Of a DNA stretch of 5,818 nt, positions 1 to 5,645 are shown piece after piece. The notes beneath the pieces were generated by a model. The model searched no databases and was not told the origin of the DNA. It saw nothing but the letters and a program-made list of their open reading frames with translations. The position numbers and the translations under genes were made by a program. The DNA is from an uncultured Collinsella sp. (GTDB taxonomy: Bacteria; Actinomycetota; Coriobacteriia; Coriobacteriales; Coriobacteriaceae), in NCBI GenBank assembly GCA_958443615.1, contig CAUCLI010000032.1, positions 1 through 5,818 of the forward strand, in the 5' to 3' direction. Position 1 is the first letter of the stretch; every line of letters begins with the position of its first letter.

Positions 1-288
1 GACCTGCGTACCCTTGGCGGTGAGGTCGGCCAGCCACGGACCGGACTGTTCGGCGAAGACCGCCACACCGGGGTTCTGCAGGCCCACGGAGTTCATCATG
101 CCGCCCGGGACCTCGGCCATACGGGGCGCGGGGTTGCCCGGCCAGGCCTCGTCCGCGCACCCCTTGGTGGTGATGGCGCCGGGCTGGCTCCTGTCCATGG
201 GCTCGCTGAACTGCCAGCCGTACCCGAACGTGCCGGACGCGGTGTTGATGGGGTTCTTCATCTTCACGCCGCCGAAGTCGACGGCCAT
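1..288 (-). CDS. pyrD: Dihydroorotate dehydrogenase, class 1B catalytic subunit (5' part, cut by window edge)
   Basis: This is the FMN-containing catalytic subunit that oxidises dihydroorotate to orotate and passes electrons to PyrK. Only the first 96 residues are present and the rest lies beyond base 1. Family signatures are visible: VKMKNPINTASGTFGYG at residues 8-24, GAITTKG at 37-43, and a NPAPR...GGMMNSVGLQNPGV stretch at about 51-75. The last resembles the phosphate- and FMN-side loop of class 1 enzymes. The ATG at 288 has AGGTG five bases upstream. A GTG at 303, in frame and five codons earlier, overlaps the pyrK stop as GTGA and would suit translational coupling, so the start is uncertain between these two. 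Placement directly after pyrK supports class 1B over the 1A or membrane class 2 types. Identity is firm; the start is less so. Confidence 0.95.
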   Translation of the reverse strand, partial: MAVDFGGVKMKNPINTASGTFGYGWQFSEPMDRSQPGAITTKGCADEAWPGNPAPRMAEVPGGMMNSVGLQNPGVAVFAEQSGPWLADLTAKGTQV

Positions 289-299
289 ATTCACCTGGC

Positions 300-1094
300 T
301 CACCAGACCACCACCTTGGTCGCATCGAAGACCGGCCCGCACATGCAGGCGCCCTGCATGCCGTCGGTCGTCTCGACATTGCACGTGCTGCACGCACCGA
401 AGCCGCAGCTCATCATGCGCTCGAGAGAGGCCTCGCAGTACACGCCGGCCTCGGCGGCCACGGCGGCGACCTTGCTCATCATGACACCGGGGCCGCAGGT
501 GGCCACGTAGTCGTACTCGCGGGAGGAGAGCAGCTCGGCGGCGGACTCGGTGCAAAAACCGTGCAAGCCAGCCGTGCCGTCATCGGTCGCCACGCGGACC
601 TCGCCGGCGCCCAGCGCCTCGAAGTCCTCGACGCCGACGAGCTTCGCGGCGGTGGCGGAACCGACGCACGCATCGACCGCGATGCCCGCCTCGGCGAGCT
701 CGCGCGCCAGGCACAGCACCGGGGGAACGCCGATGCCGCCGCCGACCACGAGCGCGCGGCGGGCGCCCTCGGGGACGCGCCAGCCGTGGCCTCCGGGGCC
801 GAGCAGGTCGCTCGTGAAGCCGCGGCCCCACTCGGACATGCGCTGCGTGCCCTTGCCGACGACCGCGTACCAGATCTCGACGGTGCCGCGCTCCGGATCG
901 GCGGCGACGTAGCTCAACGGCACGCGCAAAAGCTCACTCGGGTCGCCCGGAACGCGGATGTTCACGAACTGACCGGGCTTGAGCGCGGATGCGAGACGCG
1001 GGGCCGAAATGACGAGCGAGAAGATGCCGTCGGCGATCTTCTCGTTCGAAATGACCTCGAAGTCATGCATGCGCGCAGGCGAAGGATTCGGCAT
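300..1094 (-). CDS. pyrK: Dihydroorotate dehydrogenase B, electron transfer subunit
   Basis: This iron-sulfur flavoprotein carries electrons from PyrD to NAD+ and is 264 aa, normal for the family. The N-terminal FAD domain has the R-x-P-x-S motif in RVPLSYV (57-63) and GPGGHGW (99-105). The NAD-binding half has LVVGGGIGVPPVLCLA (115-130) and ATCGPGVMMSKVA (198-210). The [2Fe-2S] ligands are probably C230, C235, C238 and C250 (C-x4-C-x2-C-x11-C), just before GPVF at 253-256. C252 is an extra cysteine at a position I would expect to be non-cysteine. The reading frame stays open upstream to 1142, but the ATG at 1094 is preceded by a very strong purine-rich Shine-Dalgarno (GGGGAGGGGAG) ending five bases before it, so I start there. 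The stop codon overlaps the possible GTG start of pyrD. The gene lies 93 bases after pyrC, in a gap with two hairpins. Confidence 0.95.
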   Translation of the reverse strand: MPNPSPARMHDFEVISNEKIADGIFSLVISAPRLASALKPGQFVNIRVPGDPSELLRVPLSYVAADPERGTVEIWYAVVGKGTQRMSEWGRGFTSDLLGPGGHGWRVPEGARRALVVGGGIGVPPVLCLARELAEAGIAVDACVGSATAAKLVGVEDFEALGAGEVRVATDDGTAGLHGFCTESAAELLSSREYDYVATCGPGVMMSKVAAVAAEAGVYCEASLERMMSCGFGACSTCNVETTDGMQGACMCGPVFDATKVVVW

Positions 1095-1108
1095 ATATGC
1101 TCCCCTCC

Positions 1109-1123
1109 CCATGCGAGGCATGG
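1109..1123 (-). repeat. Short perfect inverted repeat abutting the pyrK ribosome-binding site
   Basis: CCATGC and GCATGG are separated by three bases. They form a perfect 6-bp stem whose 3' arm shares its last two Gs with the long purine-rich pyrK Shine-Dalgarno tract (1110-1100). Folded, it would leave the core GGAG (1103-1100) free but could limit access to the upstream part. The sequence is clear; any role is inference. Confidence 0.45.
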
Positions 1124-1135
1124 TTGATTGACAAT

Positions 1136-1173
1136 GCCGCACGGGCGGCGCGCGAAGACGCGGCCCGTGCGGC
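1136..1173 (-). repeat. Large hairpin between pyrC and pyrK
   Basis: On the transcript strand GCCGCACGGGC (1173-1163) pairs perfectly over 11 bp with GCCCGTGCGGC (1146-1136). Inside it a second stem, CGCG/CGCG, closes a TCTT loop at 1162-1151. It begins 14 bases after the pyrC stop. No T-run follows on either strand, so it is not a standard intrinsic terminator. It may instead protect 3' ends, mark an RNA processing site, or partly pause transcription between the pyrRBC and pyrKD halves. The structure is certain as a sequence pattern; the role is inferred. Confidence 0.6.
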
Positions 1174-1187
1174 GCTCGAAGCTTATG

Positions 1188-2477
1188 TTAGCAAACGACG
1201 CCGTCGGCGAGCGTGCGCTTGCCGCCCACGAACACGTCGGTGGCGCGGCCGGTCAGCTCGACGCCCTTGAAACCGGAGTTCTTGGCGTGGCTGGCGAAGT
1301 CGTCCTCGGAGACGGTCCAGACCGCATCGACGTCGAAGACGGTGAGGTCGGCGACGGAGCCCTCGGCGATCTTGACCTGGTCGAGGCCCAGGATCTTGCG
1401 GGGCTCGATGGCCATGAGCTCGACCATGCGACCGAAGGTGATCTTGCCGGTCTTGACCAGGTTGGTGATCACGAGGCCGAGCGCGGTCTCGAGGCCGGTC
1501 ATGCCGAACGGGGCGAGCTCGAACTCACGGGACTTCTCCCAGTCGGAGTGCGGGGCGTGGTCGGTGGCGATCGTGTCGACCGTGCCGTCGACGACGCCGG
1601 CGATGAGCGCCTCGGCGTCCGCGGCGGTGCGCAGCGGCGGGTTCACCTTGAAGCAGGTGTCGTAGGTGCCGTCGATGGCGTCCTCGGTGAGGAACAGGTG
1701 ATGCGGGGTGGCCTCGCAGGTCACGGGCAGGCCCTTGGCCTTGGCGGCGCGGACCATCTCAAGGCCCTTGGCGGTGGAGATGTGCTGGATGTGCAGCTTG
1801 GCACCGGTGAGCTCGGCGATCATGATGTCGCGCATGATCTGGAGCTCCTCGCCCTCCGCGGGCCAGCCGAGCAGGCCGAGGCGGGTGGAGACGGCGCCCT
1901 CGTTGATCTGGCCGTCACCGACCAGGTCGTCGTCCTGGCAGTGGCTCATGAAGACCTTGCCGAACATCTGGCCGTAGTCCATGGCGCGGCGCAGCATGCC
2001 GGCACCCTGGACGCCGTGGCCGTCATCGGTGAAGGCGACGCAGCCGTGCTCGACCATGTTGCCCATCTCGGAGATGATCTCGCCCTTGAGCCCCTTGGTC
2101 ATGGCGCCGGAGGGATACACGCGGCAGTGGCCCTTGGCGGCGGCGACGGACTTGATGTACTCGACCACGACGCCGTTGTCGGTGACGGGGTTGGTGTTGG
2201 GCATGGAGCACACGCCGGTGAAGCCGCCCTTGGCGGCAGCAGCGGTCTCGGACTCGATGTCGCCCTTGGCCTCGAAGCCGGGCTCGCGCAGGTGGACGTG
2301 CATGTCCACCAGGCCGGGGACGAGGTACTTGCCGGTGAGGTCGACGACCTCGGCGCCCTCGTGGCTGAGGTTCTCACCGACGGCGGCGATCTTGTCGTCC
2401 TCGACGAGGACGTCTACACGTCCGTCAAGCTCGACAGACGGGTCGACGACGTGGGCATTCTTAAGAAGCAAGGCCAT
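1188..2477 (-). CDS. pyrC: Dihydroorotase
   Basis: This zinc amidohydrolase cyclises N-carbamoyl-L-aspartate to L-dihydroorotate, the third pathway step. The 429 aa length fits the bacterial type I enzymes of Gram-positives. Visible motifs are DMHVHLREPG at 58-67 (metal ligands H60 and H62, substrate R64), FTDDG at 149-153 (an Asp where other families use a carboxylated Lys), MSHC with H179, QHIS with H232, and ATDHAPH at 304-310 with catalytic D306. The asparagine-rich substrate motif SMPNTNP is at 91-97. An upstream in-frame TTG at 2492 is open, but the ATG at 2477 has GGAGG eight bases before it and begins MALLLKNAHVVDP, typical of the family. The start lies inside pyrB: the coding regions overlap by 17 bases, and the ribosome-binding site is within the last pyrB codons, suggesting coupled translation. 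Confidence 0.97.
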   Translation of the reverse strand: MALLLKNAHVVDPSVELDGRVDVLVEDDKIAAVGENLSHEGAEVVDLTGKYLVPGLVDMHVHLREPGFEAKGDIESETAAAAKGGFTGVCSMPNTNPVTDNGVVVEYIKSVAAAKGHCRVYPSGAMTKGLKGEIISEMGNMVEHGCVAFTDDGHGVQGAGMLRRAMDYGQMFGKVFMSHCQDDDLVGDGQINEGAVSTRLGLLGWPAEGEELQIMRDIMIAELTGAKLHIQHISTAKGLEMVRAAKAKGLPVTCEATPHHLFLTEDAIDGTYDTCFKVNPPLRTAADAEALIAGVVDGTVDTIATDHAPHSDWEKSREFELAPFGMTGLETALGLVITNLVKTGKITFGRMVELMAIEPRKILGLDQVKIAEGSVADLTVFDVDAVWTVSEDDFASHAKNSGFKGVELTGRATDVFVGGKRTLADGVVC

Positions 2478-3405
2478 TATCGGCACCTCCAAGCAGCAGA
2501 TACAGGGCAGCCATGCGCACGCAGATACCGGCGTACACCTGGTCGAGGATGACGGAGCGCTCCGGATGATCGGGCATGTAGGAGTCGAACTCCACGCCGC
2601 GGTTGATCGGGCCGGGGTGGCACACGATCGCGTCGGGCCTCATGAGGCGCTCGCGGGCCTTGGTGAGACCGTAGAGCTGGTGGTACTCGCGCTCGCTCGG
2701 GAACGGCGCGCCCTCGAGGCGCTCGCGCTGGATGCGCAGCATGTAGACGACGTCCAGGTCCGGCAGGACATCGTCGAGGCTGTTGGACACGTGGTCGGCG
2801 CCCAGGATGTCGGGGCGGGGCGGCATGAGGGTGTTGGGGCCCACTGCCGTGACCTCGGCGCCCATGATCTTGAGCGCGGGGATGAGGGAGCCGCAGACGC
2901 GGGAGTGTCCGATATCGCCCACGACGCCGACCTTCAGGCCGTCGAAGCTCCCCTTGCGCTCCCAGATGGAGTACAGGTCGAGCAGCGCCTGGGTGGGATG
3001 GCCGTGCTTGCCGTCGCCGGCGTCGATGACGACGGCGGGGCTGGCCTGGGACACGATGTAGGGAGCGCCGGCGTGCTTGTCGCGCACGACGATGCAGTCG
3101 ATCTTGTAGGCGTCGAGCGTCATGACAGTGTCGATGAGGCTCTCGCCCTTCACCGTGGAGGTGGAGGAGCCGCCGAAGTTCAGCGTGTCGGCCGACAGGC
3201 GCTTCTCGGCGAGCTCGAAGGAGCTGCGGGTGCGCGTGGAGGGCTCGTTGAACATGTTGACGATGGTCTTGCCCTTGAGGGTGGGGACCTTCTTGATGGT
3301 GCGCTCATTGACCTCGGAGAACGCCTTGGCGGTCTGCAAGATCGTCATGAGCTCGGAGTCGGAGTACTCCGAGATATCGATGAGGTGCTTGTGGTTGTTG
3401 AACAC
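2461..3405 (-). CDS. pyrB: Aspartate carbamoyltransferase catalytic subunit
   Basis: Joins carbamoyl phosphate and L-aspartate to give N-carbamoyl-L-aspartate, the committed step. It is 314 aa, the usual length. The carbamoyl phosphate loop STRTR is at 56-60, followed by SSFELAEKRL. The mobile loop carrying the active-site Lys is SSTSTVKGESL (80-90, K86). GKHGHPTQALLDL is at 132-144, LRIQRER at 223-229 near the aspartate-binding side, and HPGPINRG at 263-270. The start is GTG at 3405, three bases after the pyrR stop. Its Shine-Dalgarno, GGAGGCGA, is made from the last pyrR codons. No regulatory-subunit gene (pyrI) is nearby, so control is probably through PyrR at the RNA level, as in other Gram-positives. 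No inactivating changes are visible. Confidence 0.97.
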   Translation of the reverse strand: MFNNHKHLIDISEYSDSELMTILQTAKAFSEVNERTIKKVPTLKGKTIVNMFNEPSTRTRSSFELAEKRLSADTLNFGGSSTSTVKGESLIDTVMTLDAYKIDCIVVRDKHAGAPYIVSQASPAVVIDAGDGKHGHPTQALLDLYSIWERKGSFDGLKVGVVGDIGHSRVCGSLIPALKIMGAEVTAVGPNTLMPPRPDILGADHVSNSLDDVLPDLDVVYMLRIQRERLEGAPFPSEREYHQLYGLTKARERLMRPDAIVCHPGPINRGVEFDSYMPDHPERSVILDQVYAGICVRMAALYLLLGGADNGLAS

Positions 3406-3408
3406 TGC

Positions 3409-3993
3409 CTACTCGCCTCCCAGCGGAGCGGAGCCCACGCGGGCGCCCTGCTCGACGTTCGTGATCTCAACGGTGGTGCGGCCGTCGACCTCCTCGAGGT
3501 AGAGGCGCACGTTCTCCTCATGGGAGGAGGGGACGTTCTTGCCCACGAAGTCGGGGCAGATCGGAAGCTCGCGATGGCCGCGATCGACCAGGACGGCCAG
3601 CTCGACGCGGCTGGGACGGCCCAGGTCCATGAGGGCGTCCAGCGCGGCGCGGATGGTGCGGCCGGTGTAGAGGATGTCGTCGACGAGCACGATGCGCTTG
3701 TTGTCCAGGTTGAACGGGACGTTCGTGGCGTGGACGGCCGGCGCGAAGTTGGTCAGGTAGTCGTCGCGGTAGAAGCTGATGTCCAGGCTACCCAGGTCGA
3801 CGCGCACCCCCTCGATCCGCTCGATCTCGTCCACGAGCTGCTTGGCGAGCAGGTCGCCGCGGGTCACGATGCCGACGAGCGCGAGGTTCTCGACGCCCTC
3901 GTTCTTCTCGACGATCTCGTGGGCGATGCGGGTGATCGCGCGCTTGACCGCGGTCTCGTCCATGATGACCGCCTTCGGTGAAGACATGCCCAT
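3409..3993 (-). CDS. pyrR: Bifunctional pyr operon RNA-binding attenuator / uracil phosphoribosyltransferase
   Basis: In the established family PyrR binds UMP/UTP and a hairpin in pyr mRNA leaders to repress the operon, and has side activity making UMP from uracil and PRPP. This 194-aa protein has the type I phosphoribosyltransferase fold. The PRPP loop VLVDDILYTGRTI is at 102-114, GIVTRGDLLA at 41-50, and DISFYRDDY at 71-79. The frame is open upstream to 4080 but runs through the leader terminator, so the far start is rejected. ATG at 3993 sits four bases after GGAG in an AAGGAAGGAG tract. A second in-frame ATG at 3987 has a spacing of ten bases and is the alternative (192 aa). First gene of the operon, directly downstream of a leader that contains a recognisable PyrR-binding loop, which supports autoregulation. 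Confidence 0.96.
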   Translation of the reverse strand: MGMSSPKAVIMDETAVKRAITRIAHEIVEKNEGVENLALVGIVTRGDLLAKQLVDEIERIEGVRVDLGSLDISFYRDDYLTNFAPAVHATNVPFNLDNKRIVLVDDILYTGRTIRAALDALMDLGRPSRVELAVLVDRGHRELPICPDFVGKNVPSSHEENVRLYLEEVDGRTTVEITNVEQGARVGSAPLGGE

Positions 3994-4012
3994 CAAACTC
4001 CTTCCTTGCCTC

Positions 4013-4043
4013 TTCGACGCCGAGCATGCGCGCCCGCGTCGAA
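4013..4043 (-). promoter_or_regulatory. Hairpin between the leader terminator and the pyrR start
   Basis: TTCGACGC (4043-4036) and GCGTCGAA (4020-4013) form a perfect 8-bp stem around a 15-base loop, starting inside the terminator T-run and ending six bases before the pyrR Shine-Dalgarno tract (4007-3998). The loop ends with ATGCTCG (4027-4021), an exact copy of the 5' outer arm of the terminator (4080-4074), so it could also pair with CGGGCAT (4056-4050). A role in translation or mRNA stability is inference. Confidence 0.45.
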
Positions 4044-4080
4044 AAAATAATGCCCGACCGTTCACACACGGCACGAGCAT
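4042..4080 (-). terminator. Intrinsic terminator of the pyr leader (attenuator)
   Basis: ATGCTCG (4080-4074) pairs with CGGGCAT (4056-4050), with one G-U pair. A small internal loop follows, then CCGT (4071-4068) pairs with ACGG (4061-4058) around a GTGTGA loop. The 3' arm is followed by TA and six Ts (4047-4042). This is a standard Rho-independent terminator about 50 bases before pyrR. Its 5' arm lies within 4077-4070, which can instead pair with 4133-4126 as an antiterminator. Both the hairpin and the T-run are directly visible; conditional use follows from the PyrR precedent. Confidence 0.82.
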
Positions 4081-4113
4081 CCCACGAGGACCCGAGAGTA
4101 CGGGCTATGTTCT

Positions 4114-4144
4114 CCTTGCGGGTATCTCGTACCACGTTTAAAGG
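4114..4144 (-). promoter_or_regulatory. PyrR-binding loop (anti-antiterminator) in the pyr leader
   Basis: The transcript can fold as follows: a lower stem CCTT/AAGG (4144-4141 with 4117-4114); an unpaired TAAA on the 5' side; CG/CG with one bulged T; an upper stem GGTA/TACC (4133-4130 with 4124-4121); and a terminal CGAGA loop (4129-4125). The loop matches the NGNGA core I recall for PyrR-binding RNAs, and the A-rich 5' internal bulge is in the expected place. The stem bases differ from the Bacillus consensus, which has CC 5' and GG 3' of the loop, but are compensatory. Folding it hides GGTACGAG (4133-4126), which would otherwise pair with the terminator arm. It lies directly before pyrR. 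Recognition is by eye; a covariance-model search was not possible here. Confidence 0.75.
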
Positions 4145-4152
4145 TCTCGTCC

Positions 4153-4158
4153 ATTGTA
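4153..4158 (-). promoter_or_regulatory. Probable -10 element of the pyr operon promoter
   Basis: TACAAT (4158-4153) matches five of six bases of the sigma-70 type -10 box and would place the start of transcription near 4146, just before the PyrR-binding loop. No good -35 hexamer is seen at a normal distance: the bases there are C-rich. The call rests on the -10 match and its position ahead of the leader structures. Confidence 0.5.
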
Positions 4159-4183
4159 CACGCTCTGGGGACGCGGGGGCGCG

Positions 4184-4224
4184 AAAACAGCGAGCCGCCC
4201 CAATCTACACATCGGGACGGCTCG
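4184..4224 (-). terminator. Intrinsic terminator downstream of the SGNH hydrolase gene
   Basis: CGAGCCGTCCC (4224-4214) pairs with GGGGCGGCTCG (4201-4191) over 11 bp including one G-U pair, around a 12-base loop, and is followed by CTG and four Ts (4187-4184). It lies about 100 bases after the hydrolase stop and just before the pyr promoter, so it separates the two transcription units. The T-run is short, and the plus strand has none, so it is directional. The roughly 100 bases between the hydrolase stop and this hairpin contain no gene that I can see. Confidence 0.75.
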
Positions 4225-4326
4225 ATGCCGGTTTGCCTGGCAACCAATGGATTGCGGCAGGCGCGAGCGAGCGCCGGGTTTGCGCGAAGCTGCTTGCGGG
4301 CGGCGGGCGGCCACCTATGGACGCCG

Positions 4327-5349
4327 TCAGTCCTTCGGTCCGCGACAGGCCATCGTCCAGCGGGAGTCGGTCGACTCGTCCATAGGGCACCCATGGCAAT
4401 GGGAGCGCCCACATGTCCGAATGGCGCGTGGTGCATCCCCGATGGATGTGGGCTTCTCAGAAGACCCCTCCATGCGCGCGATGACCATGTCAGAGATCTG
4501 ACGCATGCCGAGAGCCGATGGGTGACAGCCATCCACCGCGTCGTATTGGATGCCGTACGCCCGCACGTCGGCGACATGTGCCCCTGTCTCTCGCGCCGCC
4601 TGAACGATGGCGCAGTTGTACGCATCCAGCTCAATGCCGCGCATCTGATACTTGCAACAGCGCTCCGCCTCGCTCGGGGACGTTGCCGGGCACAGTGTGA
4701 GGCACCAGATTTCCGACGAGGGCGCGAGGCGATGGATCGAGGCGAGGACATCTCGATACGCGGCGGCGAACCGATCCAGCGCATCGGGGCCGACAACCCA
4801 TTCGACTGAGCGCGCACCCGCAAGGTCCTCGGGGCGCGCAGACGCGGAAAGCGACCCACCCATCACCTGGTTGCGGCCACCGCCCCAGCCGTAGTCGTTG
4901 ATGCCCATGTACACGAGGACGGCATCGGGGCATTCGCCCTGCGCGCCGAGCAGCGAAGCGATGCGCTTCTCGCTATTGCCCGCGGGGAAGCCGTATCCCT
5001 CGACGACGGAACCGGAAAAGGAGGAGTTGGCGACCAAGTGGCCGCCGAAGTGATCGATGACTCTCCCCCACCATGTGTCTTGGGGGCGTTCGACCCCATC
5101 GACGTGAACCTCGCCCTCGTAATGAACCCGCCAGCCCTCGGGAACCCAGCCCATGAGCGTACTGATGGAATCGCCGAGAACGGAGAAGCCCCGCCCCCTC
5201 AGGCGGCTGCTTATCGAGCGAGAAGCATTGCCCTCAGTTTCACTGGCGCAATTGACGCCCGCGACCCCCTTGGCAGACAAGGCGGCCTCGGCGCATTTGA
5301 CGGTTCCGGAACCGTCGGATTCCTCGGTGCTCATATGATCAGGCCTCAT
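4327..5349 (-). CDS. SGNH/GDSL-family hydrolase with Cys/His-rich C-terminal tail
   Basis: Predicted serine esterase or acylhydrolase, 340 aa; the substrate cannot be told from sequence. The four SGNH blocks are present: SVLGDSIS at 56-63 (nucleophile S61), NSSFSG at 108-113 (oxyanion Gly), YMGINDYG at 147-154 (Asn N151), and DGCHPS at 273-278 (catalytic D273 and H276). There is no hydrophobic N-terminal signal, so the protein should be cytoplasmic. The first 50 residues or so are polar and low in recognisable structure. After the catalytic domain comes a tail of about 45 residues with C313, H317, C318, H319, C321 and C335, a spacing that could bind metal. The start is ATG at 5349, six bases after AGGAGAGG. 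The frame is open further to a TTG at 5493, but no ribosome-binding site supports that. It stands alone, with a terminator after it and a tRNA upstream on the other strand, so context gives no clue to its role. Confidence 0.85.
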   Translation of the reverse strand: MRPDHMSTEESDGSGTVKCAEAALSAKGVAGVNCASETEGNASRSISSRLRGRGFSVLGDSISTLMGWVPEGWRVHYEGEVHVDGVERPQDTWWGRVIDHFGGHLVANSSFSGSVVEGYGFPAGNSEKRIASLLGAQGECPDAVLVYMGINDYGWGGGRNQVMGGSLSASARPEDLAGARSVEWVVGPDALDRFAAAYRDVLASIHRLAPSSEIWCLTLCPATSPSEAERCCKYQMRGIELDAYNCAIVQAARETGAHVADVRAYGIQYDAVDGCHPSALGMRQISDMVIARMEGSSEKPTSIGDAPRAIRTCGRSHCHGCPMDESTDSRWTMACRGPKD

Positions 5350-5610
5350 AGCGGTCCTCTCCTTCATGTCCTTCTGCAACGTCCGGCCGCTCTTGACGGC
5401 AAGGAGCTCTCCGCCGCAAAGCAATGCAACGGCCGTCTCACCCTCGAGGCGCTCGGGCACGTTTGCGGCATTTCGATCGGATGGCCCGCTCAATGATAGC
5501 CGTCCGAGGTCTCTTGGCCCGATTTATTCGGCAACGGTACATCTGACCAGCAAGTTTGATCGCTCTAAAACCGGCAGCGGGCAAAATCTAAAAATTATTG
5601 AAATTGGGGC
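5350..5610. other. Region with no convincing gene, upstream of the hydrolase
   Basis: This stretch should hold the promoter of the minus-strand hydrolase, but I find no confident -35/-10 pair. The best hint is TATCAT at 5498-5493, with no partner at the right distance. Bases 5350-5493 stay open in the hydrolase frame, with GC-rich third positions, so a longer N-terminus starting at a GTG or TTG cannot be excluded. From about 5521 the base composition turns A/T-rich, particularly 5581-5605, which probably serves as upstream promoter DNA for the tRNA. Confidence 0.5.
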
Positions 5611-5638
5611 TTGCAACGGTTCCCTCCATCCGTATAAT
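5611..5638 (+). promoter_or_regulatory. Promoter of the tRNA-Asn gene
   Basis: TATAAT (5633-5638) is a perfect -10 box, with TTGCAA (5611-5616) 16 bases upstream as a -35 matching four of six bases. An A/T-rich tract just upstream (5581-5605) could act as an UP element. Transcription would start near 5645, giving a leader of about 40 bases before the mature tRNA. Confidence 0.8.
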
Positions 5639-5645
5639 AAATTTT

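Noticed and set aside
1092..1134. Internal promoter for pyrKD using TTGTCA at 1134-1129
   Set aside because: At 16-18 bases downstream there are only G-rich bases, and the only A/T-rich hexamer (about 1098-1092) is too far away and lies on the pyrK start codon.
1128..2552. Long plus-strand reading frame opposite pyrC (474 codons), rich in Gly, Asp, Leu and His
   Set aside because: It is the antisense shadow of pyrC, produced by high-GC codon use. The composition is repetitive, there is no family motif and no ribosome-binding site.
1981..3981. Very long plus-strand reading frame (666 codons) opposite pyrC, pyrB and pyrR
   Set aside because: It spans three well-identified minus-strand genes and changes character at each boundary. 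Low-complexity Val/Asp/Gly/Leu composition marks it as antisense shadow.
3994..4080. Extension of pyrR to an upstream start at 4080
   Set aside because: It would translate through the leader terminator and hairpin, aligns with nothing I know of in PyrR proteins, and ignores the good ribosome-binding site at 4007-3998.
4225..4809. Plus-strand reading frame of 194 codons opposite the hydrolase
   Set aside because: The hydrolase on the other strand has all four catalytic blocks. The plus-strand translation is Arg/Pro/Ala-rich with no motif.
5562..5571. GTTTTAGAGC on the minus strand, like the start of a type II CRISPR repeat
   Set aside because: It occurs once only. There is no second copy, no spacing pattern and no cas gene in the window, so a 10-base chance match is the best explanation.
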